A stretch of DNA of 52,885 bases from the NCBI GenBank assembly GCA_028293325.1, contig JAQGPA010000154.1, positions 1-52,885 on the forward strand. Direction: 5' to 3'. This DNA comes from Pedosphaera sp. (GTDB lineage Bacteria > Verrucomicrobiota > Verrucomicrobiia > Limisphaerales > Pedosphaeraceae). Below the pieces are notes generated by a model. The model was not told where the DNA came from. It did no database searches and was given only the letters and a program-made list of their open reading frames with translations. Below are positions 8,098-17,028 of the stretch, in pieces. The stretch's first letter is position 1. Every line of letters begins with the position of its first letter. A program made the translations under genes and the position numbers.

Positions 8098-9360
8098 TCA
8101 ACCAAAAGCGGGCCGGGTTCGGGCCGTGTGGTCCGACGAATCGCGCTCTCTAATTTTCACATGCTCCGGCCGGAAACCCATGCCGATCAAACGCCCGGGA
8201 ATCCGGCGCAAAAACGGCCAGCGTTGAAAAAGCTTCAACCGCATCGGCGCTGAAATCGGCCGCTCACTGCTCAGCACACGGCGGATGACTTGATTCTGGA
8301 TGAAAAGTTGCAGGCGTTGCGTGAGGCGGGTGGGCAGTTCACGCCGCCGTTGGACTTGGTGCAGCCGATTTTCCCCCACGGTTCGTTTCCAGAGTGGTTC
8401 GGCCAGAATATTCGCGGCGGCAACCGCATCTTGAATTGCCAGATTGATCCCCACGCCCCCGATGGGGGACATGGCATGGGCCGCATCGCCCAGGCACAAA
8501 ATTCCGGCGTCATGCCAGCGGCGCAGGCGGTCCACCTTGACCGTCAACAATTTGATCTTGTTCCAATCATCCAGTTCGGCGACCCGGTCGCGAAAAAAAG
8601 GCGCGAGCGCCGCGAGCCGTTGTTGAAAATCAGCCAGCCCCTTTTGTTTGATTTCGTCAAATGCGCCTTTGCGGATCACGAGGCCGCATTGCCAGTAATC
8701 GCCGCGCTCCAGCAGTATCAGCATGGCGCCGGAGTTGACGCGGCCAAGCGTTTGCCCCGGGTCGCCCGTGCGGCGCGAAATTCGCATCCACAAAACATCC
8801 ATCGGCGCGCCGAAGTCAATGACTTCAAGGCCGGCCTTTTCGCGCACCATGGAACTGCGCCCATCCGCGCCAACGGTCAAATCCGCGCGCACCTCCAATT
8901 CACCGCGCGGTGTTTTTGCGCGAACGCCAACGACCCGCCCATGCTCCCGAATCAAATCCCCCGCTTCGGCTTCCATGCGCAGGTGAAAGGCCGCAAAATG
9001 CTTGGCCTGCTCCACGAGGAAATTCAGAAAATCCCACTGCGGCATCAGGACGAGGAATTTGCACTGCGTCGGCAGCTGCGTAAAATCAACAAAGGTAATT
9101 TCTGTGTCACCGATTTGCGCCACAAGCTGGCGGACCTCGTTGTGGGGCCGTTTAAGAAATTCATCCAGGATGCCCAGTTCGTGCATCAACTCGAGGGTGG
9201 AGGGATGAATCGTGTCGCCCCGAAAATCGCGCAGGAAATTGCCATGCTTTTCGAGCACCACCACCTCAACACCCGAGCGCGCCAGTAAAAATCCGAGCAT
9301 GATTCCCGCCGGTCCGCCACCGACAATGCAACAACACGTTTCTATTTTTTCAGAATCCAT
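8098..9360 (-). CDS. FAD-dependent monooxygenase (PHBH/UbiH superfamily)
   Basis: A 420-residue class A flavoprotein monooxygenase. The three family fingerprints are visible. The dinucleotide-binding CCIVGGGPAGIMLGFLLARSG is near the N-terminus. A DG-type motif VGADGRSSMVREKAGL lies near residue 175. The FAD-ribityl GD motif ILCLGDAAHAMSPIGGVGIN lies near residue 290. Such enzymes hydroxylate aromatic or quinone-like substrates with NAD(P)H and O2; the substrate cannot be read from sequence. No pathway partners flank it. It converges with rfbB and sits downstream of the large secreted protein on the same strand. The basic C-terminal tail is longer than the fold requires. Confidence 0.88.
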   Translation of the reverse strand: MDSEKIETCCCIVGGGPAGIMLGFLLARSGVEVVVLEKHGNFLRDFRGDTIHPSTLELMHELGILDEFLKRPHNEVRQLVAQIGDTEITFVDFTQLPTQCKFLVLMPQWDFLNFLVEQAKHFAAFHLRMEAEAGDLIREHGRVVGVRAKTPRGELEVRADLTVGADGRSSMVREKAGLEVIDFGAPMDVLWMRISRRTGDPGQTLGRVNSGAMLILLERGDYWQCGLVIRKGAFDEIKQKGLADFQQRLAALAPFFRDRVAELDDWNKIKLLTVKVDRLRRWHDAGILCLGDAAHAMSPIGGVGINLAIQDAVAAANILAEPLWKRTVGENRLHQVQRRRELPTRLTQRLQLFIQNQVIRRVLSSERPISAPMRLKLFQRWPFLRRIPGRLIGMGFRPEHVKIRERDSSDHTARTRPAFG

Positions 9361-9453
9361 AATGGATCGTGACGAACCCTCAATCTCATGCCTCCATTCC
9401 CATTTTCCACTGCTTTTGCCCGCTTGTCTAACACCTTCCGGTGCCGGAATCTT

Positions 9454-12400
9454 TCACTGGTATCGCGCCCGATAAAACTGCCGTGAATAGTTGCTGCTGG
9501 CGGTGTCGGTGAAAATATAGCTTCCGCCGCTCAGGACGTTTGTGGAGATAGTGTTCCAATTCACCAGGTCGCCGGAGGACTGTATATAAATGGTGTCGCC
9601 GGGGACGCCGATGAAATTGAGCTGGAGCGAACCGTTGGACCAGGGGTTACCCGCGGGAAAAGTGATTTGCGGCGGGGGATTGGTGAATGTGACCAGGCTG
9701 GCGCCGGAGAGATTGGTTGCACCAAGATTGTCGGTGGCGAGCGCGGTAAGCAGGAATGACCCGTTGGGGGAATTGGTCCAGGTGAAAACGTAGGGGGAAT
9801 TGGTCTTGAACCCGAGCCAGGTGGCGCCGCTGTAGAAATCAACGCGGGCGACACCGTCGCCGTCGCTGGCAGTGGCGGTGATGAGAAGATTTGTCGGGCG
9901 CGCAAAAACGCTGCCGCTGGACGGGCTGCTGATCGCGACCAGCGGTCCGAGGTTCACGGTGAGATGAGCGATGGAACTGGTGACCGAACCGAGGGAGTTC
10001 GTGACCACGGCGATGTAATCGCCCGCATTGGTAGACTGAACAGCAGTGATGGAGTAAACCGGATTGGTGGCGCCAAGGATGTCCGTCCCGTTCAAGCGCC
10101 ATTGGTAGGACATGGGCTGGCCGCCGTTAAGGGTGATGCCGAAGTCTGTGGCCTTGCCGGCGTTCACCACGCGATTCGTGGGCGACGCAAGAACCTCGGG
10201 GCTTCGATTGATCACAACATTATCCACCGAAGAAGTATTCATGGCGCCGGCATTGTGGCTGGTCACACCGATGCCGACATACAACGGCGAGGCCATCGGG
10301 ATATTGGTCGAGCCGAGTTTGGTCCAATTCGTGCCGTTGGCAGAAAGATAACCGGTGTAGTCGTTCCCGATGCGAACCACCCTCACCCAGTAGGGGGAAA
10401 GAATGCCGGCCTGCTTGCTGCTGGCTGAGGAAGGGCTCACCGTGTCGCGCCAGGAGAACAGCGCTCCGTTCGCGGAACTGATACCCATGAAGGTATTGCG
10501 CGAGCCGGCGGCCAGCGTTTCGCGGAACATCACGCCGGCTTTGGCCCAGGGATCGGTGTTTTGGACGGAAACGACGCGCGCGATGATTTCGGCGTTGTTG
10601 GTGATCCGTTGGTAAACGAAATGGAACGCATCCGCGGCATTCCAAATATCAGCGCCCGAATCGGTGATTTGGTAAACGCCGGTATTGGTGTTGTAGGAGT
10701 ATCCGCCCGGGCCGGTGCCGATGGTGCCGATGTCCTGATCACCCCAGCCGGGGCCAAGGACCGTGACGGTGGCGGGAAGGGATGTCTGGGTGGCATTCAG
10801 GTTATCGTAAGCCTTCGCGGTGAGCGAATATGACCCGGGAGCGACATTGCTCCAGATCAGTGAGTACGGCGAGGTTGTCCCCTGCCCCACTAAATTCGTT
10901 CCGGCGTAGAATTCCACTTTGGTAATTGAACCGTCTGCATCGGCGGCTGAAGCGGCCAATTGAATATTTGCGGGTCCGCTGAATGTGGCCCCGGGCGAAG
11001 GGACCGCCAGCGTCACGGAAGGTGGGATGTTCGAACTGGTCAATGTGGCGGAGAGATAATTGAAATTGCCGACCGACCCGGATGCTCCTTCGCTCAGCAT
11101 GTTCAATCGGATGGTCTGCGTGCCCGAGAGCAGGATGATGTTGCTGATCGTGATGCTTTGCCAGGTGTGAGCGCCGCCGGTGTCGGGGATGCTGATTGGG
11201 CCGCTGAGGTCTTCGCCGTCTTGCTCGATTCGAAATGTTCCACCGACACCTGCCGAAGCCACCCGCGCCTGGAATGTGTAGCTGCCCGACGCCACGGGAT
11301 TGATGGTGTAACGCACCCATTCATTGCTGCGCACGTTGGTTAAATCAAAGCCCCCGCCAGAATCGTTGCAGGACTCGATGTCCACATCGGTATCCAGCCG
11401 GTATTGGCCTCCTGAGTTGCCGGGGGTGGTGTCGTGATAGGAAATTTCCGCGCCGCCAATGTCGAAATCCTCGGCCTGGATTGTGCCGGGAATTGAAACT
11501 GGAGTGCCACTGTAGGGTTGCAGAGGAATGCCAACGCCCGGGCCCTGGAATTCAATCCAGTTCAGCGTAAAAAGATTCGTTGCGCCGACGCCTCCCCGGA
11601 AGACGAAGTAAAAACTATGCGTGCCCCCGGGGTCGGTGACGGGGAAGTTCACGTTGGTATAAACGCTGGCGGTGCCAGGAATGATGGCGGTGCCGATGCT
11701 GGTTCCGTTGGTGGCATCGAGGCGCACTTCAATGCTGCCACCGGCGCCGGGGGCCGCGGTGCGGAAGACGATGTTGGTGATGTTCGTCAAGTTGATCGGC
11801 GTGAACATGATGGAATCGCCGGGGTCGATGGAGGCCACTTCGAGCACGCCGTTGTTGTCGGTGGTGTTCTGTGTGGTCACGCCATTGGCCGCGAGATAAT
11901 GTTCCGCTTCGAGGCGCTTTGGGTTCAGCCGATACGTTAACCCGCCCTCCAATGGAGCCACACCGGGCGCGCCATGGTCGGTGTAGGAGGCGGAGAAGAG
12001 CCAGTAAATGTTCTCCGTGCCTGCGTGATCCGACGCGACCTGGAACGCGCCCTGGCAACCGGTGAATGAATCGGCGCTGTGGGCGTGCTGCTCATGGCCG
12101 AGCGCGGTTTCCAGAACAAGGCTGTTGCAATCAATGGTGCCAAGATCAGTGCTGCCGTCCTCCACATCGGTCACTTTCACCGAATACCGAATGAAATCGA
12201 GCCAATTGTAAAAGCTGCCGTTCGGCGGCGTTGGCACGGTGACGACGGGACGCGTATTTCCAGCGGAGATGAAGACGTCCGATATACCTTGCGCGCCCAG
12301 GTTGTCGGTGACGGTCAGGCGGGCGATGTAATTGCCCGCGCTCGTGTAAGTGAAGCTGGTATTTGCATTGGTGGAATCCACGAGACCGCCGAGTTTGAAA

Positions 12401-14607
12401 TCCCAGGCGTAACTGATGGGACCGCCTTCGGGGTCAACCGATCCGGCGCTTGAGAACACGACGTGCAAGGGAATCGCGCCGTCGGTGGGGGTTCCAGCGG
12501 CGACGGCAACGGGTGGGTGATTTCCTGCGGTGTAGGTGATGTGAGTCAATTGGCCGCCAACATTGGCGCTACGCCAGCCGTTGCCATACTCGATGAGATA
12601 AAGAGAACCGTCGGGCCCGGTCTTCATATCGATGGGGCTGGCGAGAGAGTAGTTTGGCAAAAATTTGTTGATCTTCAGGACCGCGCCGGTGGAGTCCATT
12701 TTGACTTCGCGCAGCCAGTTGCGGGCAAAGTCCATCACGAGAACGGTGTTGTCGTAGTAGGCGGGCAACTTTGCGGCAGAGAGGACATTGGTTTTAAAGC
12801 GATAGACACAGCCCACGAAGGCGCAGCGGCTGCCGTCACTGCCAAGTTCTGGAAATTCCGATGTCGCCCCGTAAGGGTACCAAATCCAGGCGGGTTGGGC
12901 GGGCGGCAAGTTGGTAATGCCGGTGTTGTTGGGCGAGGTGTTCACCACATTCGTAAGATCGAAAAAGCCGGACGAAACACCGGTGGCGAAGTCGTAATTC
13001 TGGTAAGGTTTATTATTGGCAATGCCGTACGGCCAGCCGAAGAAGCCCGCCTGGCGCGCCTGGTTGAATTCATCATAGCCGCGCGGCCCTTGCGCGGCGG
13101 AATCGGCGTTGGCGTCCGGCCCGACCTCGCCCCAGTAAAGCCAGCCGGTGAGCGTGTCCACGGCGATGCGAAAGGGATTGCGATTGCCCATGACGTAGAT
13201 CTCCGGTCGGGTGTTGAGTGTGCCCGGTGCAAACAGATTTCCGGCGGGGATGGAATAGGTTCCGTCCGGCAGCGGATGAATCCGCAAAATCTTTCCGCGC
13301 AAACTCATGCTGTTCGCGGCGGTGCGTTGGGAATCGCCTTGTGATTGGCCGAGCCGCTCGTCGAGGGGCGCATAGCCGTTATTGGGCGAACCGCTGAAAC
13401 GCGAGTTGTCGCCGACGGACATATAGAGGTCGCCGCTGGGGGAAAATTCGAGATCGCCGGCCATGTGGTTGGCAATGGAGCTTTCAACCGGGACAGTCAG
13501 CAGAATTTTTTCCGAGGTGAAATCGAGCATGTTGTTTGTGATCGTGAAGCGGGAGAGCCGGTTGGTTTCCGTGCCGGCGGGGGTGTAAACGAGGTAAACC
13601 CAGTTGTTCGAGGCAAAACCAGGATCCAGGGCCACGCCGATCAAGCCGCAGGAGGTGTTGGCGTTCACGCTCATGGAGGTTTGGACGCGGGTGGAGGTAT
13701 CGAGTTTGAATACGTTGAGACGCCCCACTCTTTCGATGTAAAATACCCGACCGTCAGCGGCGATGTCCATCGCGATCGGCTCGACTAGATTGTTGTTATC
13801 AAGGACGGTTCGTTGGAAATTGCTCCAAACGGTGGCGCCAGCGTCGCCCGGGATGACGCCCGCGGCCCAGAGAATTCCGCCGAGCAGATGTTGCTGGAAA
13901 AGCGGTTCGGCATAGCTGATGTCGGTGTGGCCAAGCGCGGTGTACCAGGACCGCCCGCCGTCGAAATTCTGGCACCAGGCGATGGGATGATCGAAACCCA
14001 TCGCTCCGGGAGCGCTGGCGAAATAGTTTGAGGCGGTCGTTTCATCGACCCACGCGAGCACATGGACTTTACCTTCGGGATTGGTTTGAAAATTGTAGTA
14101 ATCGTCCGACCGAACCCAGCGTTCGGGGAGGGCTTTTGTGGAAGGATGGAAGCGGTCGGTGACTTTGATGGTCGCGGATGCCGGACCGGCGGGTTCGTTG
14201 AGCTCGTAAGCGCCGAGCAATTGACCATACCACGGCCAGGAACGTCCGGTATCTGCCGCCGAATGCACGCCGACGAAGCCGCCGCCGGCTTCGATGAAGC
14301 GTTGGAACACCGCCTGTTGGTTGGTGTCGAGGACATCGCCGCTGGTGAGGAGGAAGACGATGGCTTTGTATTGGGCGAGGTTGGCGTCGGTGAACGCAGC
14401 GCCATCTTCCGTGGCATCGACGGTGAAATTATTGGAAACCGCCAATTGTTGGATGGCCGCGATGCCATTGGTGATTGAGGTATGGCGAGCGCCGGCGGTT
14501 TTGGAGAATACGAGCAACTTGAATGGCGTCTGGGCCAGGGCGCCTTGCACGCAGCACGAGAACAACAGAATGCAAAGGAGGCGTGGGAGCAGCTTGGTCG
14601 TGGTCAT
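9454..14607 (-). CDS. Giant secreted mosaic: ThuA + glucose/sorbosone dehydrogenase + PKD, CBM6-like, Ig-like domains
   Basis: A secreted protein of about 1,717 residues. In order: Sec signal peptide (1-25); ThuA-like glutamine-amidotransferase fold (28-250); a six-bladed glucose/sorbosone dehydrogenase-like propeller (272-690) with GLIGVALDPGF and GNRNPFRIA; a PKD domain (698-785, WDFKLGG); two CBM6-like modules each opening with an AEHY/AEDF element; a DUF1349-like lectin fold; three Ig/Big-type repeats; and a 70-residue C-terminal tail ending in RQFYRARYQ. The call is extracellular carbohydrate oxidation or binding; substrate unknown. The start is debatable: the ATG at 14607 gives a standard signal peptide, while the ATG at 14682 has a better ribosome site (AAGAAGG) but a very long leader. 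Confidence 0.88.
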   Translation of the reverse strand: MTTTKLLPRLLCILLFSCCVQGALAQTPFKLLVFSKTAGARHTSITNGIAAIQQLAVSNNFTVDATEDGAAFTDANLAQYKAIVFLLTSGDVLDTNQQAVFQRFIEAGGGFVGVHSAADTGRSWPWYGQLLGAYELNEPAGPASATIKVTDRFHPSTKALPERWVRSDDYYNFQTNPEGKVHVLAWVDETTASNYFASAPGAMGFDHPIAWCQNFDGGRSWYTALGHTDISYAEPLFQQHLLGGILWAAGVIPGDAGATVWSNFQRTVLDNNNLVEPIAMDIAADGRVFYIERVGRLNVFKLDTSTRVQTSMSVNANTSCGLIGVALDPGFASNNWVYLVYTPAGTETNRLSRFTITNNMLDFTSEKILLTVPVESSIANHMAGDLEFSPSGDLYMSVGDNSRFSGSPNNGYAPLDERLGQSQGDSQRTAANSMSLRGKILRIHPLPDGTYSIPAGNLFAPGTLNTRPEIYVMGNRNPFRIAVDTLTGWLYWGEVGPDANADSAAQGPRGYDEFNQARQAGFFGWPYGIANNKPYQNYDFATGVSSGFFDLTNVVNTSPNNTGITNLPPAQPAWIWYPYGATSEFPELGSDGSRCAFVGCVYRFKTNVLSAAKLPAYYDNTVLVMDFARNWLREVKMDSTGAVLKINKFLPNYSLASPIDMKTGPDGSLYLIEYGNGWRSANVGGQLTHITYTAGNHPPVAVAAGTPTDGAIPLHVVFSSAGSVDPEGGPISYAWDFKLGGLVDSTNANTSFTYTSAGNYIARLTVTDNLGAQGISDVFISAGNTRPVVTVPTPPNGSFYNWLDFIRYSVKVTDVEDGSTDLGTIDCNSLVLETALGHEQHAHSADSFTGCQGAFQVASDHAGTENIYWLFSASYTDHGAPGVAPLEGGLTYRLNPKRLEAEHYLAANGVTTQNTTDNNGVLEVASIDPGDSIMFTPINLTNITNIVFRTAAPGAGGSIEVRLDATNGTSIGTAIIPGTASVYTNVNFPVTDPGGTHSFYFVFRGGVGATNLFTLNWIEFQGPGVGIPLQPYSGTPVSIPGTIQAEDFDIGGAEISYHDTTPGNSGGQYRLDTDVDIESCNDSGGGFDLTNVRSNEWVRYTINPVASGSYTFQARVASAGVGGTFRIEQDGEDLSGPISIPDTGGAHTWQSITISNIILLSGTQTIRLNMLSEGASGSVGNFNYLSATLTSSNIPPSVTLAVPSPGATFSGPANIQLAASAADADGSITKVEFYAGTNLVGQGTTSPYSLIWSNVAPGSYSLTAKAYDNLNATQTSLPATVTVLGPGWGDQDIGTIGTGPGGYSYNTNTGVYQITDSGADIWNAADAFHFVYQRITNNAEIIARVVSVQNTDPWAKAGVMFRETLAAGSRNTFMGISSANGALFSWRDTVSPSSASSKQAGILSPYWVRVVRIGNDYTGYLSANGTNWTKLGSTNIPMASPLYVGIGVTSHNAGAMNTSSVDNVVINRSPEVLASPTNRVVNAGKATDFGITLNGGQPMSYQWRLNGTDILGATNPVYSITAVQSTNAGDYIAVVTNSLGSVTSSIAHLTVNLGPLVAISSPSSGSVFARPTNLLITATASDGDGVARVDFYSGATWLGFKTNSPYVFTWTNSPNGSFLLTALATDNLGATNLSGASLVTFTNPPPQITFPAGNPWSNGSLQLNFIGVPGDTIYIQSSGDLVNWNTISTNVLSGGSYIFTDTASSNYSRQFYRARYQ

Positions 14608-14752
14608 AAGCTTGGAGCAGGAAAGCCGATTGGGTACGGCGAATCCGCCCAACAGAAAACGTTGGTCCTTTAGGGAATACATGCTGAACCTTCTTTTTAC
14701 CACACGGAGCGGTGGGTGTCATCCCCCTCTTTCCGGGGATAGTGGTGGGGGT

Positions 14753-15682
14753 CTATCTCTCGCCGCCTACCAGGATGGTCTGAAAATGCGGCGGCTGCTC
14801 TTCGCGCGCCACCACGCTGATTTCAATCTTCTTGAAACCGGCCGCTTCAAGCCAATGATGCAAATCACTCTCCGCAAATCCCAGCCAGCGGTCCCCATAC
14901 AGATCGTGCGCCCGCTCAAAATTGTGCTTCAACAAGTCCAGCATCCAGAGCTGCCCGCCCGGTTTCAAAATGCGCTGCGTCGATTGAATCGCCCGCGCCG
15001 GGTCCACTGCATGATGCAGCGCTTGGCTTAAAATCACCAAATCAACCGATTGCGGCTCAATGGGCGGATTTTCCAAATCACCCAGCCGAAATTCGAGATT
15101 CTTCAATCCGTTCTTCTTCGCCTTGGTCGCGCCGAACGTCACCATTTTCTCCGAGTTGTCCACCGCGATGACTTTCTTCGCCTTCCGCGCCAGCAGTTCG
15201 CTTAACAATCCTTCGCCCGAACCCAGGTCCGCCACCACCAGCGGCGGCATGATGCGCAACAGCAAATGCCCGAACGCCTGCCACGAACGCCCCGGCCCGT
15301 AGCTCCGGTCAAAACGCCCCGCCACCTGGTTGAAATACACCTGCGCTTGTTCGTTCCGTCGCGCCAGGATCCGCTTCAAATTAATTTGATCGCTGCCGTT
15401 TTCCGGCAGTTCCTTCGCGCCGCGAATCGCCAGTTGGATGAATTCCATCTCCTCCCCGTCCGCCCCCGGTTGCAATTTGTAAAAGGTCCGCTTCCCTTCC
15501 CGCCGCGATTGCACCAGCTTGGCCTCCTGCAATAACCCCAGGTGCGTCGAGATGCGCGACTGCCCCATCCGCGTGATCTCCTGCAACTCGTTCACGGACA
15601 ATTCCTCCCGCTCCAGCAACGCAATGATGCGCAACCGCGTGGGATCGGACAGTGCCCGTAATGCTTTTAAGGTGGAGCCCAT
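14753..15682 (-). CDS. ArsR-family regulator fused to a SAM-dependent methyltransferase domain (SahR-like)
   Basis: A 309-residue two-domain protein. Residues 1-95 form an ArsR winged helix with RALSDPTRLRIIALL and the recognition region MGQSRISTHLGLLQEAKLV. Residues 110-305 form a class I methyltransferase fold with the SAM motif VVADLGSGEGLLSELLA, then VIAVDNSEKMV and LVILSQALHHA. It is divergent from metK and ahcY with only 121 bases between start codons. That context matches the ArsR-type SahR regulators described for control of SAM-cycle genes. The inference is that the C-terminal domain senses SAM or S-adenosylhomocysteine and represses metK-ahcY and itself. A true methyltransferase role is not excluded. 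Confidence 0.88.
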   Translation of the reverse strand: MGSTLKALRALSDPTRLRIIALLEREELSVNELQEITRMGQSRISTHLGLLQEAKLVQSRREGKRTFYKLQPGADGEEMEFIQLAIRGAKELPENGSDQINLKRILARRNEQAQVYFNQVAGRFDRSYGPGRSWQAFGHLLLRIMPPLVVADLGSGEGLLSELLARKAKKVIAVDNSEKMVTFGATKAKKNGLKNLEFRLGDLENPPIEPQSVDLVILSQALHHAVDPARAIQSTQRILKPGGQLWMLDLLKHNFERAHDLYGDRWLGFAESDLHHWLEAAGFKKIEISVVAREEQPPHFQTILVGGER

Positions 15683-15719
15683 TTTTATTCTTCCCAGTTC
15701 ACATTTTCCAAAATATCAG

Positions 15720-15747
15720 TTGACGAGTTATTCAGAGTATATATCAT
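15720..15747 (+). promoter_or_regulatory. Predicted sigma70-type promoter of metK
   Basis: TTGACG (15720-15725), a 16-base spacer, then TATCAT (15742-15747), giving a transcript start near 15754 and a leader of about 50 bases before the metK ATG. Found by eye; its -10 box abuts the -10 box of the opposing promoter. Confidence 0.6.
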
Positions 15748-15765
15748 CTTATCTTGATACGTCAA
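15736..15765 (-). promoter_or_regulatory. Predicted divergent promoter of the ArsR-methyltransferase gene
   Basis: Read on the minus strand: TTGACG (15765-15760), an 18-base spacer, then TATACT (15741-15736), giving a start near 15729. The two promoters interpenetrate, each -35 box lying beyond the other's -10 box, so polymerase binding at one should exclude the other. Confidence 0.55.
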
Positions 15766-15768
15766 TAT
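15742..15768. promoter_or_regulatory. Candidate operator in the metK / regulator intergenic region
   Basis: Two overlapping imperfect palindromes cover the core promoter. TATCA-N8-TGATA spans 15742-15759, and ATCTTGATACGTCAATAT spans 15751-15768 (arms TTGA and TCAA plus outer AT/AT). ArsR-family dimers bind such AT-rich inverted repeats, and the location over both promoters fits autorepression plus control of metK. This is inferred from symmetry only. Confidence 0.45.
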
Positions 15769-15803
15769 GACATTTTAACCTGAATCGGTCGATCCTTATC
15801 TAC

Positions 15804-16982
15804 ATGAGCAAAAACTTCATCTTCTCCTCGGAGTCCGTCGGCGAAGGCCATCCGGACAAAGTCTGTGATACCATTTCCGATGCCGTGCTGGACGCCTGTC
15901 TCGCGCAGGACCCCCGCAGCCGCGTGGCTTGCGAGACCTACGCCAAGTCCAACCTGGTCGTCGTCGGCGGTGAAATCACCACCAAGGCCAAGCTCGATTT
16001 CAGCGCCATCGCCCGTGAAGCCATCCGTGGCATCGGTTACACCCATGATGATGATGTGTTCCATGCGGACAAGGTGCTCATCATGAACGCCATCACTTCG
16101 CAAAGTCCCGACATCGCCCAAGGCGTCGATGCCAAGGCTGCCGAAGGCAAGGATACCGCGGAACAAGGTGCTGGTGATCAAGGTTTGATGTTCGGTTATG
16201 CCTGCACCGAGACGCCGGAATTGATGCCGGCTCCCATCATGTATGCGCATCAGCTCGGCAGGGAATTGACCCGCATCCGCAAATCCGGCCGCGTCGATTG
16301 GCTCCGCCCCGACGCCAAGAGCCAGGTTTCCGTTCAGTATGAGGACGACCAACCGGTGCGCATCACCAACGTCGTCGTCTCCACGCAACACGCCTATGAC
16401 GTGAAGCACAAGGAGATCAAGGATTTCATCACCAAGGAAATCATCAAAAAAGTTTTGCCCGCGCACATGCTCGACCGCAAGACCCAGTTTCTCATCAACC
16501 CCACCGGCCGCTTCGTTGTCGGCGGACCGCAGGGCGACACCGGTTTGACCGGCCGCAAGATCATCGTCGATAGCTACGGCGGCATGGGCCGTCACGGCGG
16601 CGGCGCGTTCAGCGGTAAGGACCCTTCCAAGGTCGATCGTAGCGCGGCTTATATGGGCCGTTACGTAGCCAAAAATATTGTCGCTGCCGGCCTCGCCACC
16701 AGCGCGGAAATCCAATTCGCCTACGCCATCGGCTATCCCGATCCCGTTTCCGTTTGCGTGAACACCTTCGGCACCGGCGTCGTTAGTGATGAAGCGATTG
16801 AAAAAGCCGTGCAGGAAGTTTTCAGCTTCAAGCCCGCCGCCATCATCAAGCAGCTCAACCTGCTCCGTCCCATTTATTCCAAGACCACCAATTACGGTCA
16901 CTTCGGCAAGGTGGATGATCTCAACAGCATCACCTGGGAAAAAACTGACAAGGCCGCCGCCCTCAAGAAAGCGGTGCGCTAA
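15804..16982 (+). CDS. metK: S-adenosylmethionine synthetase
   Basis: MetK, which makes SAM from methionine and ATP. The 392-residue length is standard. Visible signatures are [15 protein letters not shown] (with the catalytic His) near the N-terminus, and [12 protein letters not shown]. Later come the phosphate-binding [19 protein letters not shown] and [17 protein letters not shown]. It is the first gene of a pair with ahcY, 46 bases upstream of it, and is divergent from the ArsR-methyltransferase gene. Together these supply SAM and remove its by-product S-adenosylhomocysteine. No SAM or SAH riboswitch is evident in the short leader, so control is probably by the adjacent repressor. Confidence 0.98.
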   Translation: MSKNFIFSSESVGEGHPDKVCDTISDAVLDACLAQDPRSRVACETYAKSNLVVVGGEITTKAKLDFSAIAREAIRGIGYTHDDDVFHADKVLIMNAITSQSPDIAQGVDAKAAEGKDTAEQGAGDQGLMFGYACTETPELMPAPIMYAHQLGRELTRIRKSGRVDWLRPDAKSQVSVQYEDDQPVRITNVVVSTQHAYDVKHKEIKDFITKEIIKKVLPAHMLDRKTQFLINPTGRFVVGGPQGDTGLTGRKIIVDSYGGMGRHGGGAFSGKDPSKVDRSAAYMGRYVAKNIVAAGLATSAEIQFAYAIGYPDPVSVCVNTFGTGVVSDEAIEKAVQEVFSFKPAAIIKQLNLLRPIYSKTTNYGHFGKVDDLNSITWEKTDKAAALKKAVR

Positions 16983-17028
16983 ACTCCCTTTGTAAAATTT
17001 AAAAACAAAATCACTTAACTTATTTATT

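Noticed and set aside
16983..17028. SAH riboswitch before ahcY
   Set aside because: The 46-base spacer is AT-rich and too short to hold the known structure.
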